A DNA stretch of 5,207 nucleotides from Microbacteriaceae bacterium (GTDB taxonomy: Bacteria > Actinomycetota > Actinomycetes > Actinomycetales > Microbacteriaceae). Within the stretch, counting starts at the first letter, position 1. Every line of letters begins with the position of its first letter. The notes beneath the pieces are model-generated. The model had not been told where the DNA came from and did not search any database. It saw only the letters and a program-made list of their open reading frames with translations. This document shows, one piece after another, positions 1 to 4,419 of the stretch. The stretch is taken from positions 1-5,207 of the forward strand of contig JAJAZI010000195.1 of assembly GCA_026785785.1 (NCBI GenBank). The letters run 5' to 3'. The position numbers and the translations under genes were made by a program.

Positions 1-208
1 ACCACACCCAGTGCCCGGTCAGCTTGCCGTCGTCGTTGACGCCGAGCGCTTTCAGCCGTCCGTTGCGGTAGAAGTACTTCCACTCGCCCTGTTTCATCCC
101 GCCGTGGAACCGGCCCGAACTCTCCGGCTTGCCGTCGGCAAAGGCACCCTCGAAGGCTCCCTCGAAGGCACCCGATTCTGGATGCGCATCGTCCCCGAAC
201 TTCTTCAT
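1..208 (-). CDS. YwqK/MORN-repeat-like protein, N-terminal part (runs off left edge)
   Basis: The first 69 residues of a minus-strand protein are visible; the rest lies outside the window. It contains the alternating Gly/aromatic pattern of MORN and YwqK-type repeats: GRFHGGMKQGEWKYFYRNG at about residues 32-50, then a second unit ending DGKLTGHWVW. Proteins of this kind are often labelled 'YwqK family antitoxin', but no toxin partner is visible here, so that role is unproven. The ATG at 206-208 is well supported by a Shine-Dalgarno GGAGGG four bases upstream. Before the typical repeats, residues 13-26 read GAFEGAFEGAFADG, encoded by an imperfect 12-base tandem repeat. There is no signal peptide or membrane segment in the visible part. 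The repeat fold call is fairly safe; the biological function is unknown. Confidence 0.72.
   Translation of the reverse strand, partial: MKKFGDDAHPESGAFEGAFEGAFADGKPESSGRFHGGMKQGEWKYFYRNGRLKALGVNDDGKLTGHWVW
141..176 (-). repeat. 12-base tandem repeat inside the YwqK-like gene
   Basis: Three 12-base units (141-152, 153-164, 165-176) share the core AAGGCWCCCTCG on the plus strand; the third diverges at its end. On the coding (minus) strand they encode GAFE-GAFE-GAFA. Because the period is a multiple of three, unit gain or loss would keep the frame and only change the length of the protein's N-terminal segment. Confidence 0.7.
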
Positions 209-212
209 GACG

Positions 213-233
213 CCCTCCGATGGGTCGAATTTA
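213..233 (-). promoter_or_regulatory. Shine-Dalgarno and -10 box of the YwqK-like gene
   Basis: On the minus strand, TAAATT (228-233) fits a -10 hexamer and GGAGGG (213-218) is a Shine-Dalgarno sequence four bases before the ATG. Together they predict a short leader of roughly 12-17 bases. No convincing -35 hexamer is seen. The -10 box sits in the 9-mer CGGAGTAAA, which is also found at the promoter of the minus-strand gene starting at 1476. Confidence 0.45.
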
Positions 234-374
234 CTCCGTTGCGGCCGTGTTGGATCGACTCGATGTCGCCAAAGTCGGAACTCGCGCGGAGCCGGGCTGA
301 ACCTCGCCGGTAGTGCGGGGAATGCGGGAGAGGGATGCTTCGATCTGCCGTCGGATTCCGACTCTGGCGACAAA

Positions 375-400
375 CACGACGCGCACGACGCGGACGACGG
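375..400 (+). repeat. 9-base tandem repeat, CACGACGCG
   Basis: CACGACGCG occurs twice exactly (375-383 and 384-392), followed by a degenerate third unit GACGACGG (393-400). It lies in the non-coding stretch about 95 bases before the DUF3054 start. No function can be read from it. Confidence 0.6.
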
Positions 401-482
401 AGCCCGAGGGTCCGTTCGCCGCTTCCCCCCGGAGCCTGGGCCGAGGTATTTTCCAGCGCAGGTTCTTTTGCCCGAGCAGGCA

Positions 483-488
483 TACGCT
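483..488 (+). promoter_or_regulatory. Possible -10 box for leaderless expression of the DUF3054 gene
   Basis: TACGCT matches the TANNNT form of an actinobacterial -10 box and ends six bases before the ATG at 495, so transcription would start at or next to the start codon. This agrees with the lack of a good Shine-Dalgarno sequence. No clear -35 hexamer is seen, so the assignment is tentative. Confidence 0.35.
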
Positions 489-494
489 GGCTGC

Positions 495-908
495 ATGGAA
501 TCGAAGCGAGCCCGCGCCGCATCCGTCGTCGCGTATCTTCTGCTCGACCTGATGGTCGTCTTCCTGTTCATCTACGCCGGCCGGGAGACACGCGGCAGCG
601 GGCTCGGGGAGCGGCTCGTCGAGGGGCTTCCCTTCTTCATCGGCGTGCTCGTCGGCTGGGCCGCCGGGCGGGTCTGGCAGGCGCCGCGCGCCGTGCTGTG
701 GAAAGGCATCATCGTCTGGGGCTCCACGGCGGCGGTCGGGATGCTGCTGCGCTTGGTGACCGGGGAGCCGACCGACTCGCGATTCGTCTTCATCACCTTC
801 ATCGCGCTCGGCGTCTTCCTGATCGGCTGGCGGGGCGCGGCCTGGGTGCTCGACGTGCTGTTCGGCCGGGTGTTCCCCAAGGTGGTCGACGAGAAGTACC
901 GCAAGTAG
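495..908 (+). CDS. DUF3054 family integral membrane protein
   Basis: A 137-residue protein with four predicted membrane helices at about residues 11-29, 44-61, 70-88 and 97-117. The pattern matches the DUF3054 family as I know it from actinobacteria: a first helix ending in a Gly-Arg pair (YAGRETRGSG), a second with PFFIGVLVGWAAGRVW, a third with VGMLLRLVTG, and a fourth ending LIGWRG. The family's function is unknown. The C-terminus is positively charged and probably cytoplasmic (VFPKVVDEKYRK). I chose the ATG at 495 because the first helix begins just after it and a TACGCT -10-like box lies six bases upstream; earlier in-frame starts would add a long extension with no family character. The gene stands alone, divergent from the YwqK-like gene and convergent with the next one, with 22 bases between the stop codons. 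Confidence 0.82.
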   Translation: MESKRARAASVVAYLLLDLMVVFLFIYAGRETRGSGLGERLVEGLPFFIGVLVGWAAGRVWQAPRAVLWKGIIVWGSTAAVGMLLRLVTGEPTDSRFVFITFIALGVFLIGWRGAAWVLDVLFGRVFPKVVDEKYRK

Positions 909-917
909 CGTGGAGCC

Positions 918-941
918 GCGCCGGCGGCGCTCAGAGCGCCG
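918..941. terminator. Overlapping hairpins between convergent genes, possible bidirectional terminator
   Basis: Two palindromes share an arm. GCGCC-GGC-GGCGC covers 918-930, and CGGCGCT-CAG-AGCGCCG covers 925-941 (7-bp stem, 3-base loop). The second includes the stop codon of the minus-strand gene (931-933). Neither is followed by a T-run, so this is not a textbook intrinsic terminator, but its place between two convergent stop codons suggests a role in ending transcripts from both sides. Confidence 0.4.
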
Positions 942-1476
942 GATGCTCGCCGAGCCCGATCCGGTCGGGCACCGCCCGCGCGACACGGCGCAGCCACGGG
1001 CCGGGGTCGGGCCACTGGCGGCTCGTCGGCAGCGTGCGCAGCAGGCGGGCGAGCGAGGTGGGCCCGTCGCCGTCCCACGGGATCACGCGCGACGGTGCGA
1101 CGTCGGGCAGCACGCCCAGCCACCAGTGCTTCCACGTCGGTGCGAGCCGCTCCGGGTCCACCACGACGTAGTAGTCGGGCATGCTCAGGCTCCCACGTTC
1201 GAGGGCGCCGACCGCCCGGTCGACCTCGAGATCGAGCGTGCCCATCGTGGCGAGGTCGTCGAAGAACTCGACCCACGCCGCGGCCACATGCTCGAGAGGG
1301 TCGCGGTCGTGCACGAGATAGGGGGAGGCGGCGTGGGAAATCCAGCGCTGCACCTCGTCATCGGACACATCGGCAAAGCTCTCGCCGCGAACGTTCGCGA
1401 AAGCGTCGAGCACGTGGATGATCTCGGGCGCGTCGTCGCCCCCGACGACGATGGTGGTGGTCCGGGAGCTTCCCAT
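931..1476 (-). CDS. Conserved-looking hypothetical protein, 181 residues
   Basis: I do not recognise a named family. The 181-residue product is soluble, acidic and rich in Trp and Asp. Its central part reads MPDYYVVVDPERLAPTWKHW (about residues 99-118) and continues WLGVLPDVAPSRVIPW to residue 134, with an unusual cluster of aromatic residues. The C-terminal part carries RQWPDPGPWLRRVARAVPDR. There is no signal peptide, membrane segment or Cys. An upstream in-frame ATG at 1528-1530 would add MDASGSGRSGGSRS, but this looks like translated spacer. I prefer the ATG at 1474-1476 because a near-perfect -10 box, TAAAAT, ends exactly seven bases before it, the leaderless arrangement. The gene is divergent from the quinone oxidoreductase gene (77 bases between starts). 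Codon bias supports a real gene. Confidence 0.75.
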   Translation of the reverse strand: MGSSRTTTIVVGGDDAPEIIHVLDAFANVRGESFADVSDDEVQRWISHAASPYLVHDRDPLEHVAAAWVEFFDDLATMGTLDLEVDRAVGALERGSLSMPDYYVVVDPERLAPTWKHWWLGVLPDVAPSRVIPWDGDGPTSLARLLRTLPTSRQWPDPGPWLRRVARAVPDRIGLGEHPAL

Positions 1477-1483
1477 GGCAATG

Positions 1484-1489
1484 ATTTTA
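1484..1489 (-). promoter_or_regulatory. -10 box of the 181-residue gene, leaderless type
   Basis: On the minus strand TAAAAT lies at 1489-1484, followed by seven bases (CATTGCC) and the ATG at 1476-1474. This places the transcription start at the A of the start codon. It is the best -10 match in the window. No TTGAC-like -35 is seen at the usual distance, where the DNA is a run of CCGG-type repeats. Confidence 0.55.
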
Positions 1490-1491
1490 CT

Positions 1492-1517
1492 CCGGGATCC
1501 CCCGGATCGCCCGGAAC
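1492..1517. repeat. Three near-direct repeats of CCGG(G)AWC in a divergent promoter
   Basis: CCGGGATC (1492-1499), CCGGATC (1502-1508) and CCGGAAC (1511-1517) start 10 and 9 bases apart, about one helical turn. They cover the place where the -35 region of the minus-strand promoter should be and lie about 37-62 bases upstream of the oxidoreductase start. CCGGG/CCCGG (1492-1496/1501-1505) also forms an inverted repeat. This could be an operator or merely GC-rich low-complexity sequence. Confidence 0.35.
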
Positions 1518-1553
1518 CGGAAGCATCCATCGCCCCGTGGCGTTGCCCCCATC

Positions 1554-2588
1554 ATGAAGTCGATCATCTACAGCCAGACCGGTGACCCCGGTGTACTGCA
1601 CCTCGTCGAGCGCGACCTCGCCGAGCCCGGGCCGGGCGAGGTGCGCGTGCGCGTCGCCGTGTCCGGGGTGAACCCCACCGACTGGAAGTCCCGCCGAGGC
1701 AGCCGCCCGGGGGAGGCGCTCGCGTTCGAGAATGTCGTGCCGAACCAGGACGGCTCCGGAACGGTGGATGCCGTCGGCGACGGCGTCGACCGGGTGCGCG
1801 TCGGCGACCGCGTGTGGCTCGCGCTCGCCGCCTTCGAGCGGGCGGCGGGCGGCACGGCCCAGGAGTTCACCGTTCTGCCGGCCGAGCGGGTCTACCCGCT
1901 GCCGGACGCCGCGAGCTTCGAGCTCGGAGCGAGCCTGGGCGTGCCCGCGATCACGGCGCACCGCGCGCTCACCGTGGCAGAGGACGGCCCGCGCCGGCTG
2001 CAGCCGGGCGCCCTCGACGGCAAGCTCGTGCTCATCGCCGGTGGCGCGGGTGCGGTCGGCCACGCCGCGATCCAGCTCGCCCGCTGGGCTGGAGCGACGG
2101 TGATCACGACCGTTAGCTCGCCCGAGAAGGCGGCGTTCGCCGCGGCGGCCGGCGCCCACCACATCGTCAACTACCGGGAGTCGGATGCCGCGGCGGAGAT
2201 CCGTCGCATCGCACCGGACGGCGTGGACCAGATCGTCGAGGTGGCTCCGGGCCCGAACTCGACGCTCAACCTCGCCGTCATCCGCAACCGGGGATCGGTG
2301 TCGGTGTACGCGAACAACGGCGGGGATTCGATGACGCTCGATGTGCGTCCGCACTTCAGCCTCAACATCCGCTACCAATTTGTGCTGCTCTACACGGTCG
2401 GGCAGGAGGCGCTGGATGGCGCCGCCGCCGACATCACCGCCGCGATCCTCGACGGAGCCCTGCCTGTGGGGGAGCAGGCCGGCCTGCTGCTGCACCATTT
2501 CGACCTCGCGCACACGGCCGAGGCGCATGCCGCGGTCGAGAGCGGCGTCGTCGGCAAGGTGCTCATTCGGGTTGACCTCTCCTCGTAG
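1554..2588 (+). CDS. NAD(P)H:quinone oxidoreductase, zeta-crystallin-like (MDR superfamily)
   Basis: A 344-residue cytosolic enzyme of the medium-chain dehydrogenase/reductase superfamily, quinone oxidoreductase type. Such enzymes use NADPH to reduce quinones or activated alkenes. An N-terminal GroES-like domain (about residues 1-125) carries GVNPTDWKSRRG (38-49) and QDGSGTVDAVGDGVDRVRVG (65-84), both typical of the family. A Rossmann domain follows, with the nucleotide-binding motif AGGAGAVGHAAIQLARWAGA at 162-181. The C-terminus ends HAAVESGVVGKVLIRV, the usual family ending. There is no Cys at all, so no zinc site, as expected for this branch. The length is normal (~320-345). No Shine-Dalgarno sequence precedes the ATG, so the transcript may be leaderless or weakly initiated. 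The true substrate cannot be told from sequence. The gene is divergent from the 181-residue gene and may share control through the repeats between them. Confidence 0.9.
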   Translation: MKSIIYSQTGDPGVLHLVERDLAEPGPGEVRVRVAVSGVNPTDWKSRRGSRPGEALAFENVVPNQDGSGTVDAVGDGVDRVRVGDRVWLALAAFERAAGGTAQEFTVLPAERVYPLPDAASFELGASLGVPAITAHRALTVAEDGPRRLQPGALDGKLVLIAGGAGAVGHAAIQLARWAGATVITTVSSPEKAAFAAAAGAHHIVNYRESDAAAEIRRIAPDGVDQIVEVAPGPNSTLNLAVIRNRGSVSVYANNGGDSMTLDVRPHFSLNIRYQFVLLYTVGQEALDGAAADITAAILDGALPVGEQAGLLLHHFDLAHTAEAHAAVESGVVGKVLIRVDLSS

Positions 2589-2600
2589 GCCGGTGCGGCA

Positions 2601-2623
2601 GTCGAGGCGGCCTCGACGAGGCC
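2601..2623. terminator. Overlapping palindromes after the oxidoreductase gene, possible terminator
   Basis: GTCGAGG-CGG-CCTCGAC (2601-2617) and GGCCTCG-A-CGAGGCC (2609-2623) are both perfect inverted repeats sharing the middle arm, so only one can form at a time. They begin 13 bases after the oxidoreductase stop. No T-run follows (the next bases are GGGGGTC), so termination would be of the T-less type thought to occur in high-GC actinobacteria. Confidence 0.4.
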
Positions 2624-2663
2624 GGGGGTCGCCGCATCAACCCGGCGTCACAAGCGGGCAATC

Positions 2664-2876
2664 ATGGCCATTTTTTCTCTCCAGTTCGACGACGTCGCAG
2701 CCTACGCCACGCTGGTCTATCCGCTCAAGACCCTTACCCAGAAGATCGACAATCGACTCGGTCACGCGGGCGAGATCATCTTCCCCGGGAGGCGCGAGAT
2801 CGAGACCGTTCTGAATGACGGACGCGTCGGACGCTGGCAGATCGCGACCCCGACGACCGCCATCGGGAACGACTGA
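2664..2876 (+). CDS. Small hypothetical protein, 70 residues
   Basis: I do not recognise this protein. It begins MAIFSLQFDDVAAYATLVYP and continues with basic and acidic residues to GRWQIATPTTAIGND. There is no signal peptide, clear membrane helix or Cys. Third codon positions are G or C in most codons and the composition is protein-like, unlike the Arg/Pro/Ser shadow frames nearby, so I believe it is translated. The first codons (GCC ATT TTT TCT) are unusually AT-rich for this window. No Shine-Dalgarno sequence or clear -10 box precedes the ATG, so the start is uncertain. It sits 75 bases after the oxidoreductase gene, beyond a possible terminator, and its stop is only three bases from the stop of the convergent minus-strand gene. 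Confidence 0.5.
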   Translation: MAIFSLQFDDVAAYATLVYPLKTLTQKIDNRLGHAGEIIFPGRREIETVLNDGRVGRWQIATPTTAIGND

Positions 2877-2879
2877 TCA

Positions 2880-3310
2880 TCAGCTGAGCCGGTCGAGGCG
2901 CTCCTCAAGCGCGGCTCTGATGTCGTGCTCGACACCCTGGAGCTCGTCCCTCAGCTCAGTCAGCTCCACGCCGGCGAGCTCCGCCGGTGCCGGCTCGAGA
3001 TCGCGCGAGCGCTCCCGGCCCCGCTCGGATGCCGCGGACGCAAGCTCTAGCCCAGGAACCCCCTCCGCCGTGGCCACCGCATCGGTGAGGTCGACCTCCT
3101 CGAATCCGACCGATTCCAGCGCACGTCGTAGCTGCCCGCGCGCGTTGACGACCCACGCCGACGCGGCCCGCTTTGGGAGCAGGCGAATCGCATCCGCCAG
3201 CCGCCGATCCTTCCGCGAGCGCGTCTCCGCCGCGCGCGCGTTGCGGCCGCCGCGAGCTCACTCGGGGTGCGGTCCTCGAGCTCATCGGCGATGGCCGGCT
3301 GGTCGCTCAT
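2880..3310 (-). pseudogene. Frameshifted gene for a 142-residue helical protein
   Basis: The start is strong: ATG at 3308-3310 preceded by AAGGAGG six bases upstream. The frame begins MSDQPAIADELEDRTPSELA and is sensible for about 25 residues, then becomes an Arg-rich shadow (TRARRRRARG). The sensible protein resumes in the -1 frame, with ETRSRKDRRLADAIRLLPKR, then AASAWVVNARGQLRRALESV and a charged, probably coiled-coil end (ELTELRDELQGVEHDIRAAL) to the TGA at 2880-2882. Removing one CG unit from the CGCGCGCGCG run at 3231-3240 joins the two frames into 142 residues. The N-terminal half, with its Lys-rich helix and AAWVVN-like motif, weakly recalls a larger actinobacterial hypothetical family that I know only by pattern. 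It may be a true pseudogene, a reversible slippage site or a sequencing error. Function unknown. Confidence 0.68.
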
Positions 3311-3316
3311 CCCACC

Positions 3317-3323
3317 CCTCCTT
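3317..3323 (-). promoter_or_regulatory. Perfect Shine-Dalgarno sequence of the frameshifted gene
   Basis: On the minus strand AAGGAGG lies six bases before the ATG at 3310-3308. It is fully complementary to the 16S rRNA 3' end and is the strongest ribosome binding site in the window. It shows that this is a genuine gene start even though the frame is broken downstream. Confidence 0.75.
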
Positions 3324-3385
3324 CCCAACTCGGTCGCGCGGGCACTGCTCTGGCCGAGGCGCCGCGCGCGTGACATCCTTGACCG

Positions 3386-3451
3386 ATGTGGACCGGCACG
3401 ATCGAGTTCGACATCCTCCTCGGCGACGTGCACTCGAGCCGCGACGGGTGA
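3386..3451 (+). pseudogene. Truncated DUF503 (YlxP-like) gene, N-terminal remnant
   Basis: The frame reads MWTGTIEFDILLGDVHS, the typical start of actinobacterial DUF503 proteins, which normally continue with a Leu-Lys-rich stretch (LKEKR-like) to about 90-100 residues. Here it continues SRDG and stops at 3449-3451. No other frame downstream restores family sequence, and the exporter gene's stop lies only 28 bases further on, so about 80 codons are missing. DUF503 genes are often found near rbfA/infB, and their small products have been linked to ribosome function in Bacillus (YlxP); no such genes are here. The start lies 75 bases from that of the divergent frameshifted gene. No Shine-Dalgarno sequence is seen; CATCCT six bases before the ATG could be a weak leaderless -10 box. 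A functional 21-residue peptide is possible but less likely. Confidence 0.65.
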
Positions 3452-3462
3452 ATCGCGACGGG
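3440..3462 (+). repeat. Direct repeat CGCGACGGG at the DUF503 break
   Basis: CGCGACGGG occurs at 3440-3448 and again at 3454-3462, spaced by five bases. The first copy starts four bases after the last codon that matches DUF503, and the pair lies between that point and the end of the exporter gene. Short direct repeats at such a spot are what a deletion by misaligned replication can leave, but two 9-mers in GC-rich DNA may also be chance. Confidence 0.5.
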
Positions 3463-3478
3463 CACGAACCGCCGAGGG

Positions 3479-4387
3479 TTAGTCGCCGCGCGTTGCCGCG
3501 ACCGCGTCGGGCACGGGCGCAGCCCGCGTGAACGGCACCCGTGTGATCACCGCGGTGGCGAGACCGGCGAGCATGATGGCGCCGCCGACGAGTTCGCTTG
3601 CGGTGGGCTCTTCGCCCTGCACGACCCACGCGGCGAGGATCCCGATGATCGGGATCAGTAGCGTGAACGGCACGACCGAACTCGTCGGATATCTCGCGAG
3701 CAGCGAGTTCCAGATGCCGTAGCCGATGAGCGAGGCGGCCACGGCGGTGTAGATGGTGCTGAAGATCGCGACGAGCGAGATGTTCACGATCGAGTCGATC
3801 ACCACGGCGGGCGTGTCGACGATGAGAGCGAGCGCGAGGCTCGGAATCGGAACGACGAGCCCCGACCAGACGACGAGCGAGAGACCGGATGCCGCCTTCG
3901 CGCGCCGGCTCAGCACGTTGCCGATCGCCCAGGCCAGCGCCGCGAGCATCGTGACGACGAGCGGCAGCCAGGGGGCGGCGGCGCTGTGCCCCACGACGAC
4001 GACAGTGAGGCCGACCATCCCGACGATGATGCCGACCAGCTGCCTCCTCGTCGGCCGCTCCCGCAGCACGATCGCCGAGACGATCACCGAGAGCACGACC
4101 TGGGTCTGCAGCAGCAGCGAGGCGAGCCCGGCCGGCATCCCCAGGGCCAGTGCGAGGTAGAGCAGCGCGAACTGGCCGAGGCTGAGGAACGCGCCGATCG
4201 CCAGAATGTTGCGCCAGCCGATCGCCGGCGGCCTGATGAAGAAGATCGCGGGCACGATGACGAGCAGGAACCGGAGGGCGACGAAGACGAGCGGCGGAAC
4301 ATCCGCGAGCCCCGCGTCGATCACGACGAAGTTGAGTCCCCAGATGACGACGACAAGCAGGGCGAGGAAAGTGTGTCGTCGGGTCAC
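3479..4387 (-). CDS. eamA: EamA-type O-acetylserine/cysteine exporter (DMT superfamily)
   Basis: A 302-residue inner-membrane protein with two EamA repeats (about residues 8-131 and 142-283) and about ten predicted helices. It closely matches what I recall of E. coli EamA (YdeD), which exports O-acetylserine and cysteine: LALLVVVIWGLNFVVIDAGL at 8-27, PPLVFVALRFLLVIVPAIFF at 31-50, GMPAGLASLLLQTQ at 83-96, IGYGIWNSLLARY at 221-233, and an LLIPIIGILAAWVVQGEEPT segment near 243-262. The length is the family norm. Substrate assignment rests on this similarity; DMT exporters can vary, so other metabolites are possible. The start is a GTG (4385-4387); no Shine-Dalgarno sequence is seen, and a TATGCT -10 box lies 15 bases upstream. 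Divergent from the cation:proton antiporter with 32 bases between starts. No terminator is seen after its TAA. Confidence 0.87.
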   Translation of the reverse strand: MTRRHTFLALLVVVIWGLNFVVIDAGLADVPPLVFVALRFLLVIVPAIFFIRPPAIGWRNILAIGAFLSLGQFALLYLALALGMPAGLASLLLQTQVVLSVIVSAIVLRERPTRRQLVGIIVGMVGLTVVVVGHSAAAPWLPLVVTMLAALAWAIGNVLSRRAKAASGLSLVVWSGLVVPIPSLALALIVDTPAVVIDSIVNISLVAIFSTIYTAVAASLIGYGIWNSLLARYPTSSVVPFTLLIPIIGILAAWVVQGEEPTASELVGGAIMLAGLATAVITRVPFTRAAPVPDAVAATRGD

Positions 4388-4402
4388 TCGGTCTAGCTTG
4401 CC

Positions 4403-4408
4403 AGCATA
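4403..4408 (-). promoter_or_regulatory. -10 box of the exporter gene
   Basis: On the minus strand TATGCT (4408-4403) is a good -10 hexamer, preceded by TT. Transcription would start near 4396, leaving a leader of about nine bases before the GTG at 4387. A -35 box is not clear; the region where it would lie is inside the antiporter's first codons. Confidence 0.45.
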
Positions 4409-4412
4409 AAGT
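4407..4412 (+). promoter_or_regulatory. -10 box of the antiporter gene, leaderless type
   Basis: TAAAGT fits TANNNT and ends seven bases before the GTG at 4420, the spacing expected for a leaderless transcript. It overlaps the -10 box of the opposite gene by two bases (4407-4408), so the two promoters should compete for RNA polymerase. Confidence 0.45.
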
Positions 4413-4419
4413 TGTGCGA

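Larger units (their letters stand above)
209..482. other. Stretch without a convincing gene between two divergent genes
   Basis: Several reading frames are open here because the DNA is GC-rich, but the translations are dominated by Arg, Pro and Ser and look like no protein. One frame is continuous with the DUF3054 gene and would add about 120 residues to its N-terminus; the extension lacks any domain character and DUF3054 proteins are normally short. The stretch holds the promoter of the leftward gene at its left end and a 9-base tandem repeat near the middle. I see no RNA gene or transposon end. Confidence 0.5.

Noticed and set aside
129..494. N-terminal extension of the DUF3054 gene by about 120 residues in the same open frame
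   Set aside because: The extension is low-complexity, overlaps the opposite YwqK-like gene and has no family character; the membrane protein starts naturally at the ATG at 495 with a -10-like box just before it.
1..494. Toxin-antitoxin module based on the YwqK-type name
   Set aside because: No toxin-like gene is visible next to it; the stretch beside it holds no convincing gene and the other side is outside the window.
1477..1530. Upstream ATG at 1528-1530 for the 181-residue gene
   Set aside because: The added 18 residues (Gly/Ser/Arg-rich) cover the -10 box TAAAAT and the CCGG repeats, so they are more likely promoter than coding sequence.
1185..2528. 447-residue minus-strand open frame opposite the oxidoreductase gene
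   Set aside because: It is the antisense shadow of a clear MDR enzyme gene; its translation is rich in Arg, His and Gly with no recognisable domain.
3231..3240. Programmed -1 ribosomal frameshifting in the minus-strand gene
   Set aside because: No slippery X-XXY-YYZ heptamer or suitable downstream structure is apparent; a dinucleotide-run indel explains the shift more simply.
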